Assembly (NCBI GenBank): GCA_041651175.1
Contig: JBAZJT010000007.1
Span: 46,416-110,415, forward strand
Source of the DNA: Elusimicrobiales bacterium
GTDB taxonomy: Bacteria; Elusimicrobiota; Elusimicrobia; Elusimicrobiales; Elusimicrobiaceae
Length of the DNA stretch: 64,000 nucleotides
Direction of reading: 5' to 3'
Below the pieces are notes generated by a model that was not told the DNA's origin, ran no database searches, and saw nothing but the letters and a program-made list of their open reading frames with translations. Shown in pieces: positions 18,715 to 26,810 of the stretch; positions within the stretch are counted from its first letter, which is position 1, and every line of letters begins with the position of its first letter. The position numbers and the translations under genes were made by a program.

Positions 18715-19530
18715 ATGCTCTACTGTGTCTGGCTTCTCGCTTCACTTGCGGCAAACACCCCGGCGCGCGCCCAGGAACTGCCTGCGTTGCGCTCGCTTAT
18801 GACGCAGGGATTCTCGGCGGCGCCCCCCCCTGTGAAAGCGGACATCCCGACGCCCGAAATGGGCATTGCGGAAGACGAGCCTCCTTTGCCTGACGACCCG
18901 GACAGGGAACATTTCAGAGGAGGCGGGCAGGAACGGGCTGGCCGGAACATCCGTTTTGAAACGCCTAATTACGGCCCCGGTGAGCGGGAACAGATTCTCG
19001 CGAAATACCGCAACATTGACCGTGGCCGTCTGATTTCAAGACGGCTGCTGGAACCCGCCCTGCTGTTCTATCACGCCAACCTGAACCGGCTGAGCAACCC
19101 GGATTATCTGACCGTGGTGGATTTCAGCAAACACTCCTCGGAGGCCCGTCTTTACATGGTGGACATGGACCTCGGCTCCGTCAAGGCGCTGCATGTGGCG
19201 CACGGCTCCGGCTCCGACCCGGGCAACACCGGCTATGCCAAATACTTCAGCAACACGCCGGATTCCAACATGTCCTCGCTGGGCTTTTACCTGACGGCGG
19301 AAACCTATTCCGGCAAGCACGGCTATTCGCTGCGGCTGGACGGCCTGTCCGCCACCAACTCAAACGTGCGGGGACGCGCCGTTGTCGTGCACGGCGCGAG
19401 TTATGTGCAGGAGCGCAGCGTCCGCCCGGGCCGTTCCTGGGGCTGTTTCGCGGTCAGCGAATCCGTCAGCGATTTTGTCGTCAAGAAGCTTGCCTGGGGC
19501 AGCCTGATATACGCCGGCCTCGGCAAGTAG
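18715..19530 (+). CDS. Exported L,D-transpeptidase-fold protein (YkuD_2 type)
   Basis: 271 residues. N-terminal signal (1-~19, ending ANTPARAQ), a Pro-rich linker, then the catalytic domain from about 130. VVDFSKHSSEARLYMVD opens it. AHGSGSDPGNTGYAKYFSN, H226 in VVVHGASY and C244 in GRSWGCFAVS form the expected His/Cys site of the murein L,D-transpeptidase catalytic-domain family. It probably acts on peptidoglycan or related anhydromuropeptides in the periplasm. No ribosome site precedes the ATG, which lies 5 bp after a TATAAT. Confidence 0.88.
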   Translation: MLYCVWLLASLAANTPARAQELPALRSLMTQGFSAAPPPVKADIPTPEMGIAEDEPPLPDDPDREHFRGGGQERAGRNIRFETPNYGPGEREQILAKYRNIDRGRLISRRLLEPALLFYHANLNRLSNPDYLTVVDFSKHSSEARLYMVDMDLGSVKALHVAHGSGSDPGNTGYAKYFSNTPDSNMSSLGFYLTAETYSGKHGYSLRLDGLSATNSNVRGRAVVVHGASYVQERSVRPGRSWGCFAVSESVSDFVVKKLAWGSLIYAGLGK

Positions 19531-19550
19531 CGGGACAGGTATTCAAAACA

Positions 19551-19592
19551 GCGCCGCCGGATTTGTCCTGCAAATCCGGCGGCGCCGCGTTT
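19551..19592 (+). terminator. Rho-independent terminator
   Basis: 14-bp stem GCGCCGCCGGATTT / AAATCCGGCGGCGC with a 7-nt loop, followed by CGCGTTTT. It ends the L,D-transpeptidase-fold transcript. Confidence 0.85.
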
Positions 19593-19727
19593 TGCGAAGC
19601 TGATTTAAGCCTGTTGCGAAACGGCTTCCCCAAATATGTTGCCCTGACCTGATAAATTTTCTACTTTACATTCAGGCGGGGGCCTATCAGCGAATTTAGA
19701 ATGCGCGAACCCCATGGAGAATGTATC

Positions 19728-20534
19728 ATGAAGGAAAAATACACGCTCGCGGTCGGCAAAAGCGATGAAACCCGTTTGGCTGTTATGAACGATTCCTGCA
19801 ACGGCAGCAGCCTGGCGTTTTTGGCGGAGTCCGGCGCGTTAAAGCCCGGGACCCGCTTTCTAGAACTTGGGTGCGGAATGGGGCAGATGGCTGCGCTTAT
19901 CGCAAAACAAATTTTACCCGGCGGCAAGATCGACGCCGTAGACTCCAGCGACAGACAATTAGAACTGGCCAGAAAGTATTTGAAGAAAAACTCTGTCCGC
20001 AATGCAAATCTTATTAACGCCTCTGCTGACACTCTGGCCCCCGAATTTGAGCGAAAATATGACGTTGTTTATTCGCGGTTTCTGTTTGAACACCTGCGCA
20101 ATTTGCCGCAATCGCTGAAACTGTTGAAAAAATGCCTTAAGCCCGGCGGCAGGCTGATTTCGGAAACCAGCGACATGACCACCATTTTCTGCACCCCGCA
20201 TTCAGATGTTTTCGATGTTTGGCTTAATTGCCAAGCCCCGCCGGTTTTGAAGTTCAACACAAAGTGCGGCTATGACATTCACCTGCGGCATTATGAAGCG
20301 GGCTTTAAGGATGTGACGGTTAAGTTCCACCAACCGGCATTGCATTCGCAATTCCAGAAGTCATATTTGAGAGTAGTGTTTGATCAGTATTGCCCGCAAT
20401 TGACCGGCAAAGGCAAGCCGTTCGCGAACGACGATGAAACGCGTAAATTCGGGAAAAAGCTTGATCAATTAATAGGCGACAAGCATTTTGTGGCCACATT
20501 CCCCAGAATAACGCAGATTTGCGCACGGCAATGA
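19728..20534 (+). CDS. Class I SAM-dependent methyltransferase
   Basis: 268 residues. AdoMet-binding site: FLELGCGMGQMAAL (motif I, ~40-53), KIDAVDSSDRQL (motif II), and DVVYSRFLFEHL then LLKKCLKPGGRLISETSD. The substrate is unknown; the C-terminal half (from ~150) is not assigned. ATG 19728 has GGAG 8 bp upstream and is preferred over an ATG nine codons earlier. Visibly less GC-rich than its neighbours and a monocistron between a terminator and a repeat, so it may be acquired. Confidence 0.82.
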   Translation: MKEKYTLAVGKSDETRLAVMNDSCNGSSLAFLAESGALKPGTRFLELGCGMGQMAALIAKQILPGGKIDAVDSSDRQLELARKYLKKNSVRNANLINASADTLAPEFERKYDVVYSRFLFEHLRNLPQSLKLLKKCLKPGGRLISETSDMTTIFCTPHSDVFDVWLNCQAPPVLKFNTKCGYDIHLRHYEAGFKDVTVKFHQPALHSQFQKSYLRVVFDQYCPQLTGKGKPFANDDETRKFGKKLDQLIGDKHFVATFPRITQICARQ

Positions 20535-20574
20535 GTATGTAATTTAGCCGGGGGTAGTGATAGCGGCAAGGTTA

Positions 20575-20734
20575 ACCTGAATACTTCAGTTGGCGCGAGG
20601 ACCGAGGCGAAAAAGCGCGAAATAATGCCGGACAAAATTATCCGCGCGTGCCCTACAGCACGAAAGGATAATTTTGTGAAGGCAGTATGAAGCGATTTTT
20701 CGCCGAATCCCGCGGCCAACTGAAACTTTCAGGT
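20575..20734. repeat. 160-bp inverted-repeat element, copy 2 (inverted interior)
   Basis: Same terminal inverted repeats as copies at 2477 and 46172, but the internal sequence reads in the opposite direction. The central hairpin arms are CGTGC/GCACG here against CGCGC/GCGCG in the others, a paired change that keeps the stem, while three of six loop bases differ. The right end touches the stop codon of the transglycosylase gene at 20735. Confidence 0.83.
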
Positions 20735-21553
20735 TTATATTGACACTTTCTGGGACATCACTTTCCGCGCGTATTTGGAAGTGGCCTTCGTCGGCTTGGT
20801 CATGCATTGGGGGCCGCCGTTATAGCCGCGCAGAATGGCTGCCGTACTGCCCCCGCCCTTGCGGCCTTTGAGGTATTTAAGGTAAGCGCAACCTATCTGA
20901 ATATTTGTTTTTGGGTCATAAAGATTTGGGTTGCCGCCCAGTCCTATTTTTTTGGCCATCATCTTGCCGGTTGCCGGCATGACCTGCATAAGGCCCTGCG
21001 CGCCGACCTTGGAGCGCGCCTTGGGATTGAAGCCGGATTCCACTTTCATAACGGATTTGACCAGTTTCGGCTCCAGCCCGTATTGCTTCGCGAATTTTTT
21101 TATAAGGTCGTCATAAGCCGAGGAGCCGCCGCCCTTGGAGCCTCTCCGGCCGGAACCGGAACCGGCGGATTTGGAGTATGCCGCTCCCTTTGAACCCTGC
21201 GCGGCGCGCGAGCCTCCCCCCGCCCCCGACGAGCCCGCTCCCGCGGATGTGAATGAAAAAGACTGTCTGCCCCCGTATCTCAGGCTGCCCATGCTTGAGC
21301 CCTGCGCGGAAAGGCTGGCATTTCCCTTGCTGCTGAAACTGGCTCCGGACAGCATCGCCGCCATCCTGTCGTTCCGGCTTTTTGATGCGGCGCTGGAACT
21401 GTCCAGCAGGGCTTTCATCTCATAGGCGTTCGCCGCGGCGGCAGCTTGCTGCGGCGATTCCGCAAAGGATATGTCGTCAAAATCCTGGGCAGCGGCGCGC
21501 GCGGCGCCGGGGGTACAGGCAAAAACGCTGATTAGCAGGAATATCGGTTTCAT
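20735..21553 (-). CDS. Exported SLT lytic transglycosylase A
   Basis: 272 residues. Signal peptide (MKPIFLLISVF ... AARAA), a Ser/Gly-rich linker (~60-140), then a C-terminal SLT domain (~145-265). The catalytic Glu is E172 in KVESGFNPKARSK, with VGAQGLMQVMPATG and ILRGYNGGP typical of the family. Cleaves peptidoglycan glycan strands. Paralogous to the next gene at 21665. The ATG is 6 bp after TATAAG, so the transcript would be leaderless, and box A lies in front. An upstream in-frame TTG falls inside the box and is rejected. Confidence 0.92.
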   Translation of the reverse strand: MKPIFLLISVFACTPGAARAAAQDFDDISFAESPQQAAAAANAYEMKALLDSSSAASKSRNDRMAAMLSGASFSSKGNASLSAQGSSMGSLRYGGRQSFSFTSAGAGSSGAGGGSRAAQGSKGAAYSKSAGSGSGRRGSKGGGSSAYDDLIKKFAKQYGLEPKLVKSVMKVESGFNPKARSKVGAQGLMQVMPATGKMMAKKIGLGGNPNLYDPKTNIQIGCAYLKYLKGRKGGGSTAAILRGYNGGPQCMTKPTKATSKYARKVMSQKVSI

Positions 21554-21559
21554 AGGTAA

Positions 21560-21603
21560 CTTATAGCCCTTGAAGCGGCGGCCCGCATGGGCCAAAAGGC
21601 CTA
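21560..21603 (-). promoter_or_regulatory. Exported-protein box A and -10 of transglycosylase A
   Basis: Minus strand TAGGCCTTTTGGCCCATG (21603-21586), 20-bp spacer, TATAAG (21565-21560), 6 bp, ATG. The spacer equals that of boxes B, C and D. Confidence 0.75.
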
Positions 21604-21612
21604 TTCGCTGCC

Positions 21613-21654
21613 GGAAAACGGCGGAACCCCGCCGGAGGCGGGGTTCCGTTTTCC
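21613..21654 (-). terminator. Hairpin terminator of transglycosylase B
   Basis: 12-bp stem CGGAACCCCGCC / GGCGGGGTTCCG around 3 nt, flanked by a complementary GGAAAA/TTTTCC pair. It lies 11 bp beyond the stop at 21665 and just upstream of box A. Confidence 0.75.
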
Positions 21655-21664
21655 GTGAGCGGAT

Positions 21665-22690
21665 TTATTTTACGGTGTTGCGGCGTCTCTGAACCTGGCT
21701 TGCGTAGGCGGAAGTCTGTTTGCTGGGTTTGTACATGCGCCTTGGCCCGCCGTTATAGCCGCGCAGAATGCCTGTAGCGCTTCCTCCGCCCTTGCGGCCT
21801 TTGAGGTATTTAAGATAGGCGCAACCGATGTTGATGCTGGTTTCCGGGTTGTAAAGGTTTAATTTGCCCTTCAATCCCATTTTTTTGGCCATCCACGCTC
21901 CGGTTTTGGGCATGACCTGCATAAGACCCTGCGCACCGACCTTGGAGCGCGCCTTGGGGTTGAAGCTGGATTCCTGCGCCATCACGGACTTTACCAGATT
22001 GGGGCTTAAGCCGTATTTTGAGGCATACTTCTTTATGAGTCCGTCATATGCGCCGCTGCCTTTAGAGCCGCGCGATGCGGCGCGGGAAGAGGATGAGGAA
22101 CGCGAGCTTTTGCTGACGCTTGAGCTTTTCGCCGACCGGGAGGCGCCGGAACGCGAGCTTTTGCTGACACTTGAACTGCGTCCAGCCTTGGAAGCGGAAC
22201 TCCTGGCCGCATAGGAACTGCGCCCGGAGCCGGATTTCTGTTTGGTATAGGCTACGTTGCCGTATCCGTGGGTGAAGCTGTGGTCAGGATCGGGTTCATA
22301 ATAGTGCGGCCCCCAATTATGCGACGGGCTCGCTCCCGCGGAGGAACTGTGTCCGGAGCCGGATTTCTGTTTGGTATATGCCACGCCGCCGTGTCTGGCG
22401 GTGAAACTGGCGCAACCGGGACAGGAACCTGCGGAAGCTGTACTAAACGTCCCGTTCCCCGAGGAATTCAGACTGCCCATGCTTCGGGAGCGTCTTGAAA
22501 GACTTGCGTCTTTGGCGCTGCCGAGGCCGGTTGACGACAGCACGGAGGCCATTCTGGAACTGCGGCTGGCAGATGCGGCGGTGCTTCTGTCCAGTTTCGC
22601 CTTCATCTCCTCGGCGCTGTCGGCCGCCGCGCGCGCCGCGCCGGCGGAAATGCAGAGCGACACGATCACAAGCGTTTTCGTTATTTGCAT
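21665..22690 (-). CDS. Exported SLT lytic transglycosylase B with Ser-rich repeats
   Basis: 341 residues. Signal peptide (MQITKTLVIVSLCISAGAARA), long Ser-rich linker, C-terminal SLT domain (~210-335) with E240 in AQESSFNPKARSK. The linker holds internal repeats: VAYTKQKSGSG-H/R-SS twice and SSVSKSSRS-like units about three times. The SLT domain is highly similar to transglycosylase A, so this is a tandem duplication with divergent linkers. ATG 22688-22690 is 6 bp after TATAAC. Box B precedes it. Confidence 0.92.
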   Translation of the reverse strand: MQITKTLVIVSLCISAGAARAAADSAEEMKAKLDRSTAASASRSSRMASVLSSTGLGSAKDASLSRRSRSMGSLNSSGNGTFSTASAGSCPGCASFTARHGGVAYTKQKSGSGHSSSAGASPSHNWGPHYYEPDPDHSFTHGYGNVAYTKQKSGSGRSSYAARSSASKAGRSSSVSKSSRSGASRSAKSSSVSKSSRSSSSSRAASRGSKGSGAYDGLIKKYASKYGLSPNLVKSVMAQESSFNPKARSKVGAQGLMQVMPKTGAWMAKKMGLKGKLNLYNPETSINIGCAYLKYLKGRKGGGSATGILRGYNGGPRRMYKPSKQTSAYASQVQRRRNTVK

Positions 22691-22696
22691 AGTACG

Positions 22697-22740
22697 GTTA
22701 TACGCCGCCAAAGCGCGGTTTTCATGGGCCAAAGGGCCTA
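22697..22740 (-). promoter_or_regulatory. Exported-protein box B and -10 of transglycosylase B
   Basis: Minus strand TAGGCCCTTTGGCCCATG (22740-22723), 20-bp spacer, TATAAC (22702-22697), 6 bp, ATG. Apart from box and -10 the sequence differs from box A, so the similarity is not just a recent duplication. Confidence 0.75.
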
Positions 22741-22782
22741 TTTTCGGCCTGCGCTGCGGAGACTGGCGCGCCGTGGAAATTA

Positions 22783-22788
22783 TATAAT
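22783..22788 (+). promoter_or_regulatory. -10 element of the aminotransferase gene
   Basis: TATAAT followed by GCCGGT and the ATG at 22795 (6-bp gap). No Shine-Dalgarno sequence. Confidence 0.65.
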
Positions 22789-22794
22789 GCCGGT

Positions 22795-24228
22795 ATGATA
22801 AAGCTGACTGATGTAAACGCGAAACTGCTGAAGGCGCATTATGCCGTGCGCGGCAAGATAGTCTCCCGCGCCCATGATTTGGAATCGCAGGGCAGAAAAA
22901 TCATCTACTGCAACATCGGAAATCCCCAGGCGCTCAAGCAGAAACCGCTCACTTTCGTGCGCCAGTTGCTGAGTCTGCTGGAATACCCGGAATTGATAGA
23001 CTCGCCCGGCCTGTCCGGGCTTTTTCCGCCCGACGTGCTGCGCCGCGCGAAGATGATACTGGAAAAAAATCCATCCGGCACCGGGGCGTATTCGCAGAGC
23101 GCGGGCATGCCTTTCGTCCGCAAGGCCGTGGCCGATTTCATACACAGGCGCGACAGCATTCCCGCAGATCCTAACCGCATTCTGCTGACCGACGGCGCCA
23201 GCAAGGGCGTGCAGGCCGTGTTCACGCTGCTGACAAACCGCGAAAACGACGGGTACATGATTCCCATCCCGCAGTACCCGCTTTACAGCGCGACCATCGC
23301 GCTCTACGGCGCGCGGCAGATAAATTATTTCCTGGACGAGGCCAACAACTGGCAGCTAAGCGAAAAGGAACTGGAAGGCAGCATAGAATCCGCGCGCAAA
23401 AACGGCGTAAACCCCGTCGCCATCGCGGTCATAAACCCCGGCAACCCGACTGGCGCGGTGCTTTCCAAAGACAATATCGCCATGATAGTCCGCTTCGCCA
23501 GGCGGAACCGGCTGGCGATTCTGGCCGACGAGGTGTATCAGGAAAACGTCTATGCCGAAGGGCTGAAATTCCATTCCTTCGCCAGGGTGATGCACGAAAT
23601 GGGCGAGACAGAAGTTACGCTGTTCAGCTTTCATTCCGTTTCCAAGGGCTTTCTGGGCGAATGCGGGCACCGGGGCGGATATATGGAAGTGCGCAATATG
23701 TCAGACGACGTTTACGCCGAACTGGTGAAGCTGCAATCCATCGGGCTATGCTCCAACGTGCCGGGGCAGATTGTTACTTACGCCATGGTCGCGCCGCCGG
23801 AAAAGGGCGCGGAAAGCTACGAGCTTTACATCAGGGAGCGCGACGCGATACTATCCGGCCTCAGGGAAAAAGCCGAAATACTTGGCAGGGGCCTCAACGA
23901 AATTGAGGGCATGGAAACCTGCATTCCGCAGGGCGCGATGTACGCTTTCGTGCGGTTCCGCCTGCCGCACCCCGAAGGCGCGGACCCGGAGAAAATGCTG
24001 CCGGCGCAAAGGCTGGCCTATGAATCCGCGCGGGACTCGGATTACTGCCTGAACCTGCTGGAGGAAACCGGCATCTGCGTGGTGCCGGGGTCGGGTTTCG
24101 GACAACTGCCCGGCACGTTGCATTTCCGCACCACATTCCTGCCGCCCAAAGGCGATATTCAGTCGCTTGTGGACAAAATGAAGGCGTTCCACTCCGGTTA
24201 CGCGAAAAAGTTAAGCCAACCCCGGTAG
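22795..24228 (+). CDS. PLP-dependent aminotransferase, alanine aminotransferase-like
   Basis: 477 residues, fold-type I. The sequence follows the alanine aminotransferase (GPT-like) subgroup: IYCNIGNPQALKQKPLTFVRQ, GAYSQSAGMPFVRKAVADFI, TDGASKGVQ, VINPGNPTGAVL, ADEVYQENVY, and the PLP lysine K284 in FSFHSVSKGFLGECGHRGGY. It would interconvert alanine and 2-oxoglutarate with pyruvate and glutamate. Substrate is inferred from family only. Divergent from transglycosylase B, with a strong terminator downstream. Confidence 0.88.
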   Translation: MIKLTDVNAKLLKAHYAVRGKIVSRAHDLESQGRKIIYCNIGNPQALKQKPLTFVRQLLSLLEYPELIDSPGLSGLFPPDVLRRAKMILEKNPSGTGAYSQSAGMPFVRKAVADFIHRRDSIPADPNRILLTDGASKGVQAVFTLLTNRENDGYMIPIPQYPLYSATIALYGARQINYFLDEANNWQLSEKELEGSIESARKNGVNPVAIAVINPGNPTGAVLSKDNIAMIVRFARRNRLAILADEVYQENVYAEGLKFHSFARVMHEMGETEVTLFSFHSVSKGFLGECGHRGGYMEVRNMSDDVYAELVKLQSIGLCSNVPGQIVTYAMVAPPEKGAESYELYIRERDAILSGLREKAEILGRGLNEIEGMETCIPQGAMYAFVRFRLPHPEGADPEKMLPAQRLAYESARDSDYCLNLLEETGICVVPGSGFGQLPGTLHFRTTFLPPKGDIQSLVDKMKAFHSGYAKKLSQPR

Positions 24229-24250
24229 CGCGCATTTCGCGGACGAAATC

Positions 24251-24279
24251 AAAAACCCCCGCCAAAAGCGGGGGTTTTT
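24251..24279 (+). terminator. Rho-independent terminator
   Basis: AAAAACCCCCGC, CAAAA loop, GCGGGGGTTTTT, 22 bp after the aminotransferase stop. Confidence 0.9.
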
Positions 24280-24381
24280 GCAGCCCCGGAATTCTCATTG
24301 CCCGCTATTTTGAATTATAGGCAGTTTGAGTGATTGTTCCGCGGGTTACTATTTGTTAGCCTTTTGATGTAGTAGGAGGGG

Positions 24382-26796
24382 ATGATGAAGAAAAACCAGG
24401 GATATCACGGCGCGGGCGCGGCTCAGTTTGACGAAACGGTTTTCCCGGCGGAGATGGAATTTATACGCGGCAGGCGGGAACGGATAAATGCCGCATGGCA
24501 GCCCGCTTTCAGCGGCGCACAAGAGCGGCGCGCCGTTTCCGGCGGGCAGCAGGCCGCGTCCGCCGCCGGGATGGCAGCCGCATTCTGGAAAACGATTACC
24601 GGCTGGGCGGCAGGGCTGCCTGCCCGGCTGCGGCAGGCGGCACGGAGCACACCTGAAATCTGTCCGCGCGAAAATACGCCCGGGGATATATGCGGCATAG
24701 CCCTCTCCGGCGGAGGCATACGCTCTGCCACATTCAATCTGGGCGTGCTGCAGGTGCTGGCGCGCGAAAAACTGCTGTGGCGGGCGGATTACTTGTCCAC
24801 CGTTTCTGGAGGGGGCTACACAGGCTCCTGCCTCAGTTCGCTGCTTAACGATTCCGACCCCGCCGTGTTCGGCAGGGAATTCCCTTTCGCGCACTATCCC
24901 GGCGTGGAGGAAAGCCCGGCTTTCAAGCATTTGCGGCTGGGCGGCTCCTACCTTGCGCCAAGAGGCATTGCCAGCGCGGCGAAAATGCCGGCGCTGCTGC
25001 TGTGCGGCATACTGTCAAATCTGCTGCTGGTGCTACCTTACGCGCTGCTGTTCATACTGGCGGAATGGGCGCTGTCGCGCGGCGCGATAGCGACAGCCGG
25101 CAGGACGCTGGCGGAAAGCGGGCTGGATTTTGCCGCGCTGAAGGCGCTTTGCTCGGATTTCTACAGATGGACGCCCTGGGCGCTGGGATTGTTTCTGGCG
25201 GGAGTCCTTATATATCCGCTGGCCAGAAGAAGCGTCTGCGGCTGCTGGCGCGGCAGGAACAGGGCGGAGTATTTCTACGCTTTCCTGCTTATGGCTCTGG
25301 CCGGCGTCGCGCTTGCGGAATCTTTTCCCGCCGCCATTCTTGCGGTTAAATACCTCAACATCAAGCTGAGGCAGCTTGGCGTTCCCGAAATAATCGGGGG
25401 CTGGAAGGCGCTGGTCCCGGTTCTTTCGCTGCCGGTGCTGGCGCAGCTGGCCGGCGGCAGGGGCGGCGGCGCGGGGAAAATACTGGCCGCGCTGTCCGGG
25501 CTTGCGGCGGCGGGGCTGCTTTTTATCTTCGCCGGAAACGTGTTCCTGTTCGGCGGCGGGCCGGCCTGGCTGGGGGAAGCGCTTTCCAACATCGGGCGCG
25601 TCTGGACGCCGGCGTTCCTTGCCGGCGCGCCGGGGCCGTTATGCGCCATACCGCTGCTGCTGATCGCGCTTGCGATTTACACGCTGGCGGCGGATGTAAA
25701 CCACACCTCGCTGCACAGTTTTTACCGCGACCGGCTCAGCAAAGCGTACCTTTTCAGGCGGGGGCCGGGCGGCGCGCCGCTGCATAACGACGGGCAGAAG
25801 CTATCCTCGCTCTACGAGCACGGCTGCTGGGCGCCGTATCATCTGATAAACGCCGCGCTGAACCTTCAGCACAGCAGGACCAGCCGCGTGGAGGCGCGCA
25901 GAGCGGATTATTTCGTCTTCAGCAGCCTGTTTACCGGAAGCGAAAGCACCGGCTATTGCCCCACCAAGTCAATGGAGGAGGCCGACGCGCATCTGAACCT
26001 TGGAACCGCCATGGCGGTTTCCGGCGCCGCCGCCGCGCCGAACATGGGGGATGCGGCATCAAGGCCGCTGGCGCTGCTGCTGACGCTGCTTGACATAAGG
26101 CTGGACTACTGGCTGCCCAATCCCGCGCGGCTCAACGCCGGCAGGCCGCCGCGCCTGGGAGTGGGGCCGGCGTATCTGCTGCGGGAATATCTGGGCCGGC
26201 TGGACGAGAATTCGCCGTATGTGAACGTCAGCGACGGCGGGCATATAGAGAATCTCGGCATCTACGAACTGCTCCGGCGGCGCTGCCGTTATATAATCGC
26301 CTGCGACAGCGAGGCCGACCCGCAGCTCCGCTTCGGCGGGCTGGCCGAGGTGATACGGCAGGCGCGCATAGACTTCGGCATAGAGATAGACATCAACCTG
26401 CGGGATATTCGCCGCGACGGCAAGGGCATAAGCCGCCGGCCCTATGCGCTGGGACGGATAAAATACGGCGGCGACGCGGAAGAAGGCTGGCTGCTTTATA
26501 TCAAGTCCTCGCTTCCCGCGGATATGGACGAATACGTGCGGGAATACTGGCAGCGCAATCCCGCCTTCCCGCATGAAACCACCGCCGACCAGTTCTTTGA
26601 CGAGGCGCAGTTCGAGGCTTACCGCGCGCTGGGCTACCATATCGCCAGCGCTTTGACAAAAGAATTTTCCCCGGCGGCAGACGGCGGGCCGGACGCGGTG
26701 AACGAATGGTTCGCCTCGCTGGCGGGAAAGCTGTATCATCTGCCGTCGGGCGGAGAAGCGGGGAAACCGCCGCAGGCGGAAAGCTGCGCGGGATAA
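24382..26796 (+). CDS. Large patatin-like phospholipase with membrane segments
   Basis: 804 residues. The patatin acyl-hydrolase elements are split around a membrane region: GIALSGGGIRSATFNLGVLQ (~107-126, oxyanion loop), nucleophile Ser in LSTVSGGGYTGS (~138-149), then about six hydrophobic helices (~195-430), and the dyad Asp at about 617 in VNVSDGGHIENLGIYELL. Likely hydrolyses membrane lipids, with substrate unknown. AGGAGG lies directly before two consecutive ATGs; either could be used. A short gap separates it from the exported gene at 26811, suggesting co-transcription. Confidence 0.87.
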   Translation: MMKKNQGYHGAGAAQFDETVFPAEMEFIRGRRERINAAWQPAFSGAQERRAVSGGQQAASAAGMAAAFWKTITGWAAGLPARLRQAARSTPEICPRENTPGDICGIALSGGGIRSATFNLGVLQVLAREKLLWRADYLSTVSGGGYTGSCLSSLLNDSDPAVFGREFPFAHYPGVEESPAFKHLRLGGSYLAPRGIASAAKMPALLLCGILSNLLLVLPYALLFILAEWALSRGAIATAGRTLAESGLDFAALKALCSDFYRWTPWALGLFLAGVLIYPLARRSVCGCWRGRNRAEYFYAFLLMALAGVALAESFPAAILAVKYLNIKLRQLGVPEIIGGWKALVPVLSLPVLAQLAGGRGGGAGKILAALSGLAAAGLLFIFAGNVFLFGGGPAWLGEALSNIGRVWTPAFLAGAPGPLCAIPLLLIALAIYTLAADVNHTSLHSFYRDRLSKAYLFRRGPGGAPLHNDGQKLSSLYEHGCWAPYHLINAALNLQHSRTSRVEARRADYFVFSSLFTGSESTGYCPTKSMEEADAHLNLGTAMAVSGAAAAPNMGDAASRPLALLLTLLDIRLDYWLPNPARLNAGRPPRLGVGPAYLLREYLGRLDENSPYVNVSDGGHIENLGIYELLRRRCRYIIACDSEADPQLRFGGLAEVIRQARIDFGIEIDINLRDIRRDGKGISRRPYALGRIKYGGDAEEGWLLYIKSSLPADMDEYVREYWQRNPAFPHETTADQFFDEAQFEAYRALGYHIASALTKEFSPAADGGPDAVNEWFASLAGKLYHLPSGGEAGKPPQAESCAG

Positions 26797-26810
26797 AACA
26801 GGAGAAATCT

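Noticed and set aside
21554..21595. Upstream TTG start for transglycosylase A, and the similar one at 22732 for B, giving MAH-like N-termini
   Set aside because: Both fall inside the promoter box, upstream of the -10. The downstream ATGs begin directly with signal peptides.
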